From positions 1-64,000 of the forward strand of contig CALKVA010000019.1 of assembly GCA_937996625.1 (NCBI GenBank): a stretch of DNA of 64,000 bases. The letters run 5' to 3'. This DNA is from UBA5951 sp009936885 (GTDB lineage: Bacteria; Pseudomonadota; Alphaproteobacteria; Puniceispirillales; Puniceispirillaceae). This document shows, in pieces, positions 42,353 to 52,063 of the stretch; the first letter of the stretch is position 1, and the number at the start of each line of letters is the position of its first letter. The position numbers were made by a program, and so were the translations under genes. Below the pieces are notes generated by a model. It had not been told where the DNA came from and did no database searches. It saw only the letters and a program-made list of their open reading frames with translations.

Positions 42353-44239
42353 ATGACCATCCAAAATAGAGCTTTTGAAGCAGATACCAGTAAAATATTA
42401 GATATTGTTATTCACTCGCTTTATTCCAATCGTGAAATATTTTTGCGTGAACTCATATCAAATGCATCAGACGCCCTTGATAAAAGGCGGTATCTAGCAT
42501 CAACAGATCAATCACTTCAAGCTGAGCAAGAACTGCAGATTCACATAAAATCTGATAAAAAAGCAAAAACGCTTACCCTATCAGACAACGGTATTGGGAT
42601 GGATTCAGATGATATGGTATCGTCGCTTGGCACGATTGCACGTTCTGGCACTCAGAATTTTATAAAACAGCTAGAAGCATCAAAGGAAAATGATGATAGC
42701 AAACTCTCTCTTATAGGGCAGTTTGGCGTTGGATTTTATGCTGCATTCATGGTGGCTGAAACCGTCGATGTTATTTCTAGAAAAGCTGGCAGCGATAAGG
42801 CATTTAAATGGCATTCGGATGGAGCAACTGGATATAGCCTTGATAGTGCAGAGCGCAGTGAGGCTGGAACTGATATTATTCTTCATCTGAAAAAAGATGC
42901 AAAGGAATTTCTAGAGGAGCAGAGAATTTCCTATATGATTAAGAAATATTCTGACCACCTGTCAGCCCCAATATATTGGCAGAATGCAGAAGAAAGCACG
43001 ATGCTAAATAGTGCTTCAGCAATCTGGACAAGACCAAAGTCAGAAATTACGCAAGAGCAATATAACTCCTTCTATCAGCAAGCAAGCGCTGCTTATGATT
43101 CGCCTTACTTAACCCTACATAATGTCACAGAAGGGGTTACAAACTTTACCAGTCTGTTATTTGTACCAAGCACGCGCCCTGCGGATTTGTTTAATCCAGA
43201 GCGTAAATCACGCCTGCAACTATACATAAACCGAGTTTTCATAACCGATGAATGTGAGGATTTGGTACCAAATTGGCTTCGATTTGTGCGCGGCGTTGTG
43301 GATACGCCTGACCTTGATTTAAATGTTAGCAGAGAGATGCTACAACAAGTTCCTGCAATCAATAAGATAAAGAAATCTATTATCAGACGCGTATTGTCTG
43401 AGTTAAAAAAACAGGCAGGAAAAAATCAAGAGGCGTATGAGAATTTCTGGCTTGAATTTGGCTTAGTTGTTAAAGAAGGTCTCTATGAGGATGCAGATTT
43501 CAGGGAAAAAATCCTGGAATTATGCCGGTTTTATTCATGCAGAAAAGGCGGCTATATCAGTCTTGCCGAATATGTTTCTGATATGAAAGAACAGCAAGAA
43601 CAAATCTATTATTTATCATCTGAAACAATAGAGCAGGCAGAAGTTAGCCCCCATATTGAAGGATTTAAAGCGCGTGATATTGATGTCATCGTTTTAAGTG
43701 ATCCTATCGATGAGTTTTGGCTTCCATTAGTTCCAGAATTTGAGGGAAAGAAGTTTAAGTCTGCAAGCAGAGGCGCTCTTGATTTGGATAAATTTGAGCA
43801 AGAGGATACTGAAAAGAAAAAAGCAGATCCATCTGAGTTTGATATGCTAATCGCTCGTATTAAAACCAATTTAGGAGAGCAAATAGCAGATGTCCGATTA
43901 TCATCAACTCTTACTGAAAGCCCGGCCTGTCTGGTAGCTGACGAGAACGGCATGGATATTCAGATGGAGCGATTAATGAAAGCGCATAACAAAGATTTTC
44001 AAGGTGCGCCTCGAATTTTGGAATTAAACCCAGACCATGATTTGGTATCAGCATTAAATAAAATGGCAGATGCAAAATCAGGAAGCAAGGAGAATGGGCT
44101 TGTTGATGATGCCTCCCATTTGCTATTCGATCAGGCACAAATTCTTGAGGGGCGCATGCCCTCTGATCTAACCGCATTTTCTAAACGGATGACGCGGGTT
44201 ATGGCATCTTCTATTATGGATGATGCTCAGACGAAATAG
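42353..44239 (+). CDS. htpG: Hsp90-family chaperone HtpG
   Basis: ATP-dependent chaperone. The GHKL ATPase motifs are EIFLRELISNASDALDK, LSDNGIGMDSDDM and SLIGQFGVGFYAAFMV in the first ~130 residues. The middle domain includes VRGVVDTPDLDLNVSREMLQ, and the C-terminal dimerisation domain completes 628 aa, the normal length. Its 3' end overlaps the convergent exported-protein gene by 26 nt. Confidence 0.97.
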   Translation: MTIQNRAFEADTSKILDIVIHSLYSNREIFLRELISNASDALDKRRYLASTDQSLQAEQELQIHIKSDKKAKTLTLSDNGIGMDSDDMVSSLGTIARSGTQNFIKQLEASKENDDSKLSLIGQFGVGFYAAFMVAETVDVISRKAGSDKAFKWHSDGATGYSLDSAERSEAGTDIILHLKKDAKEFLEEQRISYMIKKYSDHLSAPIYWQNAEESTMLNSASAIWTRPKSEITQEQYNSFYQQASAAYDSPYLTLHNVTEGVTNFTSLLFVPSTRPADLFNPERKSRLQLYINRVFITDECEDLVPNWLRFVRGVVDTPDLDLNVSREMLQQVPAINKIKKSIIRRVLSELKKQAGKNQEAYENFWLEFGLVVKEGLYEDADFREKILELCRFYSCRKGGYISLAEYVSDMKEQQEQIYYLSSETIEQAEVSPHIEGFKARDIDVIVLSDPIDEFWLPLVPEFEGKKFKSASRGALDLDKFEQEDTEKKKADPSEFDMLIARIKTNLGEQIADVRLSSTLTESPACLVADENGMDIQMERLMKAHNKDFQGAPRILELNPDHDLVSALNKMADAKSGSKENGLVDDASHLLFDQAQILEGRMPSDLTAFSKRMTRVMASSIMDDAQTK

Positions 44240-45356
44240 CAAATTTTTCAACCAGCAAGTCTGGAAAAAGAAGCATGCTTGCAATGAGCGCTACTGGCTT
44301 TGGGGTGCTGGGATGAGATGTCAGGGTAAGCTTGCCGCCGTTATACACAAATTGCATTATGGGTGTTGTGAGCCGCTGTCCATTAGCAGGCATAGTTGCA
44401 AGCACCAGATTTTGTAATTTTTTTGCGCTGCTTTGATACTCATTTACTCTGGCATCAGGGAGCCAGGAATTTAATCCAAAATCTTCTAGCTCTATTTTCA
44501 TTTTGTGAAATTTTATTTGCTGCAGAAGCTTTATAGCAAGCTCGGATTCTTCGAGTTCGGTTGGATTTTCTAATATTGGATATTCAATATAAAGAGTGAT
44601 TGCTACACTGAAGAGTTGGCTTGCCGTGAGGCGTAACTCCATCCGCTGGATGTTATCTATCTGCAAAAACTGGCTTTTAGCCAATAGAGATAGTGTTAAT
44701 TTTTGCAATTCTAAATCTGTTAGGGTTGATGCCAATCTAGTTGCAAGTTTAGAATCCCCAACTGGAATTATGTCTGAATTTTCAATCAAAAGTTCAAAAT
44801 TAACCAGCCGCGGGCTATTAGCTGGATTGTTGAAAATGGGATTTATGCTACCCTTAATCTTCTCTGCTTCTGCGATAATCCCATGGCCTCTAAAATCAAC
44901 ATCTAGGAATTCTAATTTTGGTGAAGTTCTTTTGATATCCCAGCTTAGATTATCATCGCCGCCTAATTCGAGTAGTTGGGCAATTAAGCTATGCGGAAAA
45001 TCACGAAGCTCTATTGAGTCAGCTGACAGATTATACTGCTCTTGGATTGATGCAATCTTGCCCTTATTGATTTCAACCAATTTATATATTGTTTTGTTGG
45101 TTTTTGAATTTTCATCTTGGGTATGTTTGTCAGTTTGAATTTTGATAGATTCAGCAGTTAAAATTCTTCCATCAGGAGGGTGATAAATTACGTCATTCAT
45201 CTCACTGCTATATTCAGATAAATTTATATCACCGCTCTGATAGTATAACGCAGCGCCATTGCTAAGCGATATGCTTGTTTGCGAAAAGCTTAAAGGAGCG
45301 TTAACCACAACCGCTAAGATCGTAATTAAAATATATGAGGTAAAATGTTTTTTCAT
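44214..45356 (-). CDS. Exported protein of unknown function (DUF2125/YdgA-like style)
   Basis: 380 aa with an N-terminal signal peptide (YILITILAVVVNAPLSFSQ). The mature part is rich in beta and amphipathic helix, with segments such as ADSIELRDFPHSLIAQLLEL and VNFELLIENSDIIPVGDSKL. It resembles periplasmic DUF2125/DUF945-type proteins in style only; no motif settles it. It starts 22 nt behind clpB, so it may share heat-shock control, and its 3' end overlaps htpG on the other strand. Confidence 0.7.
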   Translation of the reverse strand: MKKHFTSYILITILAVVVNAPLSFSQTSISLSNGAALYYQSGDINLSEYSSEMNDVIYHPPDGRILTAESIKIQTDKHTQDENSKTNKTIYKLVEINKGKIASIQEQYNLSADSIELRDFPHSLIAQLLELGGDDNLSWDIKRTSPKLEFLDVDFRGHGIIAEAEKIKGSINPIFNNPANSPRLVNFELLIENSDIIPVGDSKLATRLASTLTDLELQKLTLSLLAKSQFLQIDNIQRMELRLTASQLFSVAITLYIEYPILENPTELEESELAIKLLQQIKFHKMKIELEDFGLNSWLPDARVNEYQSSAKKLQNLVLATMPANGQRLTTPIMQFVYNGGKLTLTSHPSTPKPVALIASMLLFPDLLVEKFAISSEHHP

Positions 45357-45378
45357 TCATCAAACCTCATTTATTTAA

Positions 45379-47991
45379 TTATAGCTCTGCATAAGAAACG
45401 TCTGAATTTTTGTGAAAAATTAGACCATCATCAATATCTGAGACATCTACAAAAACAGAATCGCCATCAGAATATTTACCTGCAATTAAGTCCTCAGCTA
45501 ATGGGTTTTGAATATGTAGCTGTATCTGACGCCTTAGAGGCCGCGCCCCATAATGCGGGTCATATCCTTTGGCTCCAAGCCATGCCTTTGCAGGTTCTGA
45601 AACTTTTAGCGTGATAGAGCGTTCCAACAATCTAGCCTGAAGTTTTTTTAGTTGAATTTCAACAATTTTCGCCATGCTGTCTCTTGATAGACGCTGGAAC
45701 AGCAAGATTGCTTCTAACCTGTTTAGAAACTCTGGTCTAAAGGTAGAGCGAACCTCTGACATTACCTGCTCTCTTGCTTTTTCAACTGGCTCTGATTCTT
45801 CCAGTGCTAGCAGATGTTCTGCACCAAGATTAGAGGTTAACAAAATCAGCGTGTTACGGAAATCAACGTTATGGCCCTGACTATCTGTCAGCTTGCCTTC
45901 ATCAAGCACCTGAAGCAGAATATTAAAAATATCAGGATGTGCTTTTTCAACCTCGTCAAACAAAATAATTTGGTAGGGACGACGCCTTATAGCTTCTGTT
46001 AGGCTTCCTCCTTCTTCATAGCCCACATAGCCTGGCGGGGCGCCTATGAGTCTTGAGACAGAATGCTTTTCCATGTATTCTGACATATCAAGGCGCAAAA
46101 TTGAGTCTTTCTTATCAAACAAAAATACAGCCAGTGCCTTTGCAAGTTCTGTTTTTCCAACCCCGGTCGGGCCTAGCATTAGAAAACTGCCAAGCGGAAG
46201 GTTAGGGTCGCTTAATCCGGAGCGCGAACGTCTTATCGCATTTGCGATAGCAGACACAGCCTCATCTTGGCCAACAATTTGGGTGGCCATTTGCTCTTCC
46301 ATATGAAGTAGTTTTTCTTCTTCACCAGCCAACATTTTTGATACAGGAATGCCTGTCCATTGGCTAATGATAAGCGCAATATGTCGGCTTTCTACCTGTT
46401 GTCCGATAGAATCACTTTCTTCAAGTGCTTTTTTGGCGACATCTAATTCATGCGTTAATGCAGGCAGGATTGAATAGGTCAGTTCAGCTGCTTTTTCAAG
46501 ATTGCCATTGCGCTGTGATACTTCTAGGAGATGGCGCGCATCTTCTATTTTTAGCTGCAACTGCTTAACTTCTTCTGATTTTGATTTAACAGTTTGCCAT
46601 TTTTGAGTTAGGTCATGTGACTCGTTTTCAAGATGCTTAAGCTCTGCTGAAATATGCTCTAATCTATCATTCGGATTGGATGAATCAGCTTCTTTTTGCA
46701 ATGCTGCCTGTTCAATTTTGAGCTGCAATATAGACCTGTCAATAGCATCCAGCGCCTCTGGCTTGCTGTCTGATTGCATTCGCATGAAGCTAGCGGCCTC
46801 ATCTGTTACATCTATGGCCTTATCTGGCAGAAACCTGTTATTAATATAGCGATCTGATAATTTTGCAGCCGCAACAAGTGCTTCATCAGTAATACGAATT
46901 CCATGATGTGCTTCGTATTTTTCTTTCAGACCGCGTAAGATAAATATCGTATCTTCGATTGTCGGCTCCCCTACATATACGGGCTGAAAACGGCGTGCTA
47001 ATGCGGTATCTTTTTCAATATAGGTTCTATATTCATCTAATGTTGTTGCACCAATGCAATGTAATTCACCGCGTGCAAGGGCCGGTTTTAACAAATTTGA
47101 TGCATCCATAGCACCATCTGTTTTACCAGCTCCTACAAGTTGATGCATCTCGTCAATAAATAAAATCACTTCTCCTTCGCGCGACTGGACTTCATTAATA
47201 ACGGACTTTAAACGCTCTTCAAACTCTCCTCGATACTTTGCGCCAGCTACCAATGCACCCATATCAAGTGCCAGAATAGATTTATTTAATAATGCCTCTG
47301 GAACATCTCTAGAAACAATGCGCTGAGCAAGCCCCTCTGAAATAGCAGTTTTGCCAACGCCCGGCTCACCAATTAAAATTGGGTTGTTTTTGGTTCGCCT
47401 TGCCAGAATTTGCATAGTTCGTCTGACTTCTTCATCGCGCCCGATTACCGGATCTAGCTTGCCTTGCTGGGCATCATTGGTTAGGTCGCGGGCATATTTG
47501 CTCAAGCTTTCAAACAATTCCTCGCCTGCATCACTCTCTATCTTGCGGCCCTGACGTAGCGCTTCTATTTCTTGTTTTAATGCTTCGATATTTAGATTAT
47601 AGTGCTTTAAGAGCTTTCCAGCAGAACCATTAGATTCTGCCATTGCTAGTAAAACCGCATCAGTTGCGATAAAGCTATCGCCTCTTTGCTTTGACCACTT
47701 CTCTGCTTTTGCCAGAATTTTCGCAAGTGTTTGGTCGATTTGGAGTTTTATTTCGGTTGTCTCAGATTTTATCTCAGGCAGCTTTACTTGTGCTTGAGAG
47801 ACAGCGCTTGTTAACTTAATCAGGTCGACACCAGACCGATTTAGTAATTTGGGAAGAGATACCGCATCATTTTTCAGCAAGGCTGATAAAAGATGTATAT
47901 CTGTTAAACTAGGATTGGAATGTGCGAGAGCATAATTCTGCGCCTCTGTTAGAGCAGAACGAGAGATTGCTGTGAAGTTGTTTACATCCAT
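45379..47991 (-). CDS. clpB: ATP-dependent disaggregase
   Basis: Hsp100 chaperone that works with DnaK to dissolve aggregates. It has the N domain (~1-145), NBD1 with Walker A GEPGVGKTAI and Walker B ILFIDEMHQLVGAG. The long coiled-coil middle domain (~400-520) separates ClpB from ClpA/C. NBD2 has Walker A GPTGVGKTELAKAL and ends with the D2-small domain. 870 aa is typical. AGGAC lies upstream of the ATG. Confidence 0.97.
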   Translation of the reverse strand: MDVNNFTAISRSALTEAQNYALAHSNPSLTDIHLLSALLKNDAVSLPKLLNRSGVDLIKLTSAVSQAQVKLPEIKSETTEIKLQIDQTLAKILAKAEKWSKQRGDSFIATDAVLLAMAESNGSAGKLLKHYNLNIEALKQEIEALRQGRKIESDAGEELFESLSKYARDLTNDAQQGKLDPVIGRDEEVRRTMQILARRTKNNPILIGEPGVGKTAISEGLAQRIVSRDVPEALLNKSILALDMGALVAGAKYRGEFEERLKSVINEVQSREGEVILFIDEMHQLVGAGKTDGAMDASNLLKPALARGELHCIGATTLDEYRTYIEKDTALARRFQPVYVGEPTIEDTIFILRGLKEKYEAHHGIRITDEALVAAAKLSDRYINNRFLPDKAIDVTDEAASFMRMQSDSKPEALDAIDRSILQLKIEQAALQKEADSSNPNDRLEHISAELKHLENESHDLTQKWQTVKSKSEEVKQLQLKIEDARHLLEVSQRNGNLEKAAELTYSILPALTHELDVAKKALEESDSIGQQVESRHIALIISQWTGIPVSKMLAGEEEKLLHMEEQMATQIVGQDEAVSAIANAIRRSRSGLSDPNLPLGSFLMLGPTGVGKTELAKALAVFLFDKKDSILRLDMSEYMEKHSVSRLIGAPPGYVGYEEGGSLTEAIRRRPYQIILFDEVEKAHPDIFNILLQVLDEGKLTDSQGHNVDFRNTLILLTSNLGAEHLLALEESEPVEKAREQVMSEVRSTFRPEFLNRLEAILLFQRLSRDSMAKIVEIQLKKLQARLLERSITLKVSEPAKAWLGAKGYDPHYGARPLRRQIQLHIQNPLAEDLIAGKYSDGDSVFVDVSDIDDGLIFHKNSDVSYAEL

Positions 47992-48292
47992 ACTTGTTGT
48001 CCTTTGATTAATTGAGTGTAAAGCAAGCGATAATTTAACTATGTATTTTTTTATGTGCTGTTTTTTATTTGTTTGCTTGGCGTGATATTAAGGCACAAAA
48101 ATATCATCTGATAACAGAGCCTTAACTCTCTTGCCTGTAAGTCTTTGACCATTAAATATTTAAACAGGGGGATAAGACAAAAATATACGCTAAAGCCCTA
48201 CGTTTTTTATGTAAGAGAGTGTATTGCCTTGTTCAAGGGTTCACTGAGCTTAAAAAACAACAGTTTTTTTAGGCACTATTACCGTTGGATGC
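47992..48292. other. Gap between mcm and clpB
   Basis: 301 bp with no convincing gene. It should contain the clpB promoter reading minus; I could not find a clean RpoH match (only a CTTGAAC near 48230 on the minus strand). An A/T-rich inverted repeat at 48248-48274 lies near the 3' end of the mutase gene. Short frames here look like chance. Confidence 0.5.
48248..48274 (-). terminator. Possible terminator of the methylmalonyl-CoA mutase gene
   Basis: GCTTAAAAAAC (48248-48258) and GTTTTTTTAGGC (48263-48274) are inverted around AACA, giving about 11 pairs, mostly A-T with one wobble and one bulged T. The mutase stop is at 48293 on the minus strand, so the hairpin would form ~20 nt after it. 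The stem is AT-rich and weak. Confidence 0.35.
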
Positions 48293-50482
48293 CTATTCGC
48301 CAGATAACCGTGCTTTTCGGTAATTATGAGTGCGTTGATTATTGCTAATCACAGCGTTAGTAGTCTCAAGCGCTGCGTCACTAACAGCTGTTCCAGGGCC
48401 AAAGATTTTTGCAACGCCAGCTTCATATAAAAAATCGTAATCTTGTTGCGGTATAACACCGCCACAGATAACAAGTATATCTTCCGCTTTTTTTTCTTTT
48501 AAATGGTTTATTAATTCTGGAATAAGCGTTTTATGACCTGCTGCCAGAGATGAGACACCAATTACATGTACGTTTTTTGAAATAGCGCTTTCTGCTGCTT
48601 CCTGCGGCGTTTCAAACAAGTCACCTGCAATAACGTCATAGCCGAAATCAGCAAAAGCGCTTGCTATTATTTTAGCGCCTCTATCATGTCCATCCTGCCC
48701 TAGCTTAGCAAGATACAGTATCGGCGCGTTATTCGTCTCTGACTTGAATTGGCTGATTGCTGTATAAATAGGCTCTAACTCCTCTGCATTTCCATATGCA
48801 TCAGCATAGATGTTTCGTACCACCTCGCTTATGCCGCGATGGCGGGTATAAACATCACTTAATGTCTCTGACACCTCGCCTATAGTCGACCTTGCTCGCA
48901 TCGCCTCTATTGCAAGGGATAACAAATTATTTTGCCCTGCTTGGGCAGCCTCTTTAATATTGCTGAGCGCAGCAGCAACAGCGGTATTATCCCGTGCTGA
49001 TTTAACCTTAGATATTTTTTTGATTTGTGCATTTCTTACAGAAGAATTATCAATCATACGGACATCAATTTCAGGCTCATTTTCGGATTGATATCGATTT
49101 ACCCCCACAATAACCTGTTGACCTGAGTCAATGAGGGCTTGTTTTTTTGTGGCAATCTTCTCAATTTCCCTTTTTGGAAATCCTTGCTGGACGGCAACTG
49201 TCATTCCGCCCATATCCATTATTTCTTCAATCAGCATATTGGCTTTTGATATGAGTTGTGAGGTAAGGTTTTCGACGTAATAAGAACCTGCAAGCGGGTC
49301 TATTGTATCTGTCATTCCAGCCTCATGCTGTAGGATAAGCTGTGTGTTTCTGGCTATCTTTGCCGAGAATTCTGAGGGAAGGGCAATTGCCTCATCAAAC
49401 GAGTTTGTATGTAGTGACTGCGTGCCGCCAAGCGTTGCTGCCATTGCCTCAATGGTTGTCCTGACAATATTATTATAGGGGTCTTGCTCTGTTAGGCTTG
49501 CACCGCTTGTCTGACAATGGGTGCGAAGTATTAGTGATTTTGTATCGCTAGGATTAAATAGGCGTGACATCCAACTTGCCCAAAGGGTGCGTGCGGCCCT
49601 TAATTTGGCGGTTTCAGAAAAAAAATTCATGCCAATCGCAAAGAAAAAAGATAATCTTGGTGCGAATTGGTCTACATCTAATCCGTGTTCATGGGCTGCT
49701 TTTACATATTCAAGGCCATCGGCAAGCGTAAAGGCAAGTTCTTGTACCAGATTTGCGCCCGCTTCTTGCATATGATAACCGGAAATGGAAATAGAATTAA
49801 ATTTGGGCATTTCAGAAGCAGTATGAGCAATAATATCAGATACAATTCGCATAGAAGGCTCTGGCGGGTAGATATATGTATTTCGCACCATGAATTCTTT
49901 TAGAATATCATTTTGAATGGTGCCGGAGAGGTCTTTTGCGGGCACGCCCTGTTCTTCACCTGCGACGATAAAACTTGCTAAAATAGGCAGAACGGCACCA
50001 TTCATTGTCATTGAAACTGACATTTTATCAAGCGGGATATCTGTAAATAGTCGCTTCATGTCCTCAACTGTATCAATCGCAACACCTGCTTTACCTACAT
50101 CTCCTGATACTCTTGGGTGGTCTGAGTCATAGCCGCGATGTGTTGCTAAATCAAACGCAACTGAAAGGCCTTTCTGGCCTCCTGCAAGCGCTTGTTTAAA
50201 AAATTCATTAGACTCTTCTGCTGTTGAAAAACCAGCATATTGGCGAATTGTCCATGGCCTACCTGTATACATGGTTGCTTTTGGCCCGCGCGTAAAAGGA
50301 GCTTGTCCTGGAAAATTTTCAAGATGACCACATGCTTTTAAATCATCTTTTGTGTATAGCGGCTTAATCTCAAGACCGTCTAAATTTGTTTTTCCTGAAA
50401 TTTTCTCAGGGGCATTTTTATATTCTGCGAGTGCCATTGTCTCCCAAAGCGTATAATGTGTCTGTTTGCTCATCTTGCTCAT
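48293..50482 (-). CDS. Methylmalonyl-CoA mutase
   Basis: Adenosylcobalamin enzyme interconverting methylmalonyl-CoA and succinyl-CoA. The catalytic barrel shows GPRATMYT-like GPKATMYTGRPWTIRQYAGF, GLSVAFDLATHRGYDSDHPR and VSMTMNGAVLPILASFIVAG. The C-terminal B12 domain has the DxHxxG motif DGHDRGAK. The longest frame starts at a TTG at 50524. I prefer ATG 50482 (about 729 aa); ATG 50473 has slightly better SD spacing (GGA), so the start is uncertain by a few residues. It is of the single-chain ScpA/MutB type with both domains. No epimerase or MeaB gene is adjacent. Confidence 0.93.
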   Translation of the reverse strand: MSKMSKQTHYTLWETMALAEYKNAPEKISGKTNLDGLEIKPLYTKDDLKACGHLENFPGQAPFTRGPKATMYTGRPWTIRQYAGFSTAEESNEFFKQALAGGQKGLSVAFDLATHRGYDSDHPRVSGDVGKAGVAIDTVEDMKRLFTDIPLDKMSVSMTMNGAVLPILASFIVAGEEQGVPAKDLSGTIQNDILKEFMVRNTYIYPPEPSMRIVSDIIAHTASEMPKFNSISISGYHMQEAGANLVQELAFTLADGLEYVKAAHEHGLDVDQFAPRLSFFFAIGMNFFSETAKLRAARTLWASWMSRLFNPSDTKSLILRTHCQTSGASLTEQDPYNNIVRTTIEAMAATLGGTQSLHTNSFDEAIALPSEFSAKIARNTQLILQHEAGMTDTIDPLAGSYYVENLTSQLISKANMLIEEIMDMGGMTVAVQQGFPKREIEKIATKKQALIDSGQQVIVGVNRYQSENEPEIDVRMIDNSSVRNAQIKKISKVKSARDNTAVAAALSNIKEAAQAGQNNLLSLAIEAMRARSTIGEVSETLSDVYTRHRGISEVVRNIYADAYGNAEELEPIYTAISQFKSETNNAPILYLAKLGQDGHDRGAKIIASAFADFGYDVIAGDLFETPQEAAESAISKNVHVIGVSSLAAGHKTLIPELINHLKEKKAEDILVICGGVIPQQDYDFLYEAGVAKIFGPGTAVSDAALETTNAVISNNQRTHNYRKARLSGE

Positions 50483-50589
50483 TCCACTTTTCAGTGATGT
50501 CTCGTTGAAGCTAATTGAGGCCAAATAATATCATAAAGTTTCAAATGCGGTAAGACCACAAAGTGATATATGGTTTTTTTAACTGGGGG

Positions 50590-51753
50590 CTATTCAAACA
50601 TAAAAAACCATCCATAGCCAAAGATAAGGGCAGGTATGGTTGAGTATAAAGTTGCAACGATGGCTGTTTTTGGGGCCAGTGCAATAGCAGGGAATAAGGC
50701 ATCGCCATCATTGCTGATTGCATTTCCAATCTGCGCAGATAAAGGAACAATGCCTCCGATATACATACTTGTTAGGATTACCTGCGGCCCACAGCCAGGA
50801 AGAAGCCCAATTAAAACAGCAATCAAAGGAAGATATAAAGCAAAACCACTAAATAAACTTTCAAGGTCAATATTAAAGCAAAATATCCAGATTTCGAAAA
50901 TCAGGAATGCAAATACAACCCAAGCAGTAACAAAGTTTGTGTCAGCAATCGTATCTTTTAAATAGGCAGGGATCTTAGTATTATTTCGAGTGCCCTTTTT
51001 TAAAAAACTAGGAGCCACCCATAGAAATACACAGAAAAGCCCGCCAATAAAGCCAAGATAGGTTCCAGGCTGGGCAATAAAGGGGTTAGCCAAAAATGCA
51101 TCAATATCTACCTGAAAAGCGGCAAGAATACCAAGTGCGATGCCAGGTATGATAAGCATTAACCAAAATCGTATTATCACAAGTGAGTTTGACTGCCTGC
51201 TGGCGTGACTATTATCATCTGGTGGGTTTGGAGATACTTTTGGCCTTAGAAAGTCTTTTCCGTGTATCTTATCTACTAAATATCCAGTGATCGTGCCAAC
51301 AAATAACCCTAATCCCATGATGAATAGTCCAGTGGTTGGCTCTTTGGCTATTAGCAAGAAGGCAGCATCCCCCATGGTTGCTGTTAATGTCGCAAGGACG
51401 GAGCCAAAACTAAGCGAGCCGGAAACATAACGGGTAACTACGATGATAGCGCCGCCGCACCCCGGCAATGCGCCAAGCAGGGCTGCAAAAAATACCTGAA
51501 AATTTCCAGACTCAGATAATTTCTTAGTAATATCAATTTTGAATAGCCGCTCAATCGCGTAAAATATAAATAATGTAGCGGCAACAAACGAGGTCACTTG
51601 TATGTAAGCATCAGCAATGGATGCTATAACGATCTCACCAAATTCGTGATTTAAAAGACCATATCCAAGCACGCTTAAGATAAATAGCGTTATTACTAAT
51701 TTCTGGCTATTCACTGAATTTGGGTGAGTAGAAGCTACTGACGCATCAGCCAT
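50590..51753 (-). CDS. Putative heavy-metal/manganese exporter (ArsP_2, 10-TM family)
   Basis: About 387 aa, hydrophobic, with two homologous halves each carrying a Gly-Pro-Cys motif: LLGALPGCGGAIIVVTRYVS near residue 100 and IGLLPGCGPQVILTSMYIGG near residue 325. Both are followed by GDAAFLL/GDALFPA. This pattern is that of the ArsP_2 (PF11449) family, proposed to export metals, manganese in some annotations. I start at ATG 51753, which has AGGA 6 nt upstream; an ATG 18 nt upstream lacks an SD. Substrate is not shown by the sequence. Confidence 0.75.
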   Translation of the reverse strand: MADASVASTHPNSVNSQKLVITLFILSVLGYGLLNHEFGEIVIASIADAYIQVTSFVAATLFIFYAIERLFKIDITKKLSESGNFQVFFAALLGALPGCGGAIIVVTRYVSGSLSFGSVLATLTATMGDAAFLLIAKEPTTGLFIMGLGLFVGTITGYLVDKIHGKDFLRPKVSPNPPDDNSHASRQSNSLVIIRFWLMLIIPGIALGILAAFQVDIDAFLANPFIAQPGTYLGFIGGLFCVFLWVAPSFLKKGTRNNTKIPAYLKDTIADTNFVTAWVVFAFLIFEIWIFCFNIDLESLFSGFALYLPLIAVLIGLLPGCGPQVILTSMYIGGIVPLSAQIGNAISNDGDALFPAIALAPKTAIVATLYSTIPALIFGYGWFFMFE

Positions 51754-51912
51754 GCTATTTCCTACTGACATACTAGTTTACTATCCATAACGTATAAAAT
51801 AGAGAGCTTACATAGTTAGTCAAGGCTAAATTAATTGTTTTCTAATCCGAAGCTTGTAAGAAGTCTTGGGTATAAAAGTTGAATGTAGAATATGAAGTAA
51901 CGTTGCAATTTT

Positions 51913-51934
51913 AAGTCATTGACATAAATGACCT
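51913..51934. promoter_or_regulatory. Inverted repeat in the exporter/fpr divergent region
   Basis: AAGTCATT-GACATA-AATGACCT is an 8-bp inverted repeat with one wobble/mismatch position. It is located midway in the gap between two divergent genes (exporter, minus; ferredoxin-NADP reductase, plus). The size and placement suit a dimeric repressor operator. No known riboswitch fold was evident in the rest of the gap. Confidence 0.4.
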
Positions 51935-52063
51935 AAAATATAGAAAGATGACGCTATACGAATGCAGATTAAGAAAATGAGAAGTATATTTTTGCTTAAT
52001 AACGGCTATGGTGCTTCTTTTGGTTAGACATAACTACCTTTTGGCAGAATAAGGATAGGCTAG

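Noticed and set aside
48145..48348. 67-aa plus-strand frame in the mcm-clpB gap
   Set aside because: Overlaps the mutase end and the A/T inverted repeat, with no SD or protein-like composition.
51754..52063. Manganese (yybP-ykoY) riboswitch before the exporter
   Set aside because: No recognisable conserved core; only a simple inverted repeat is present.
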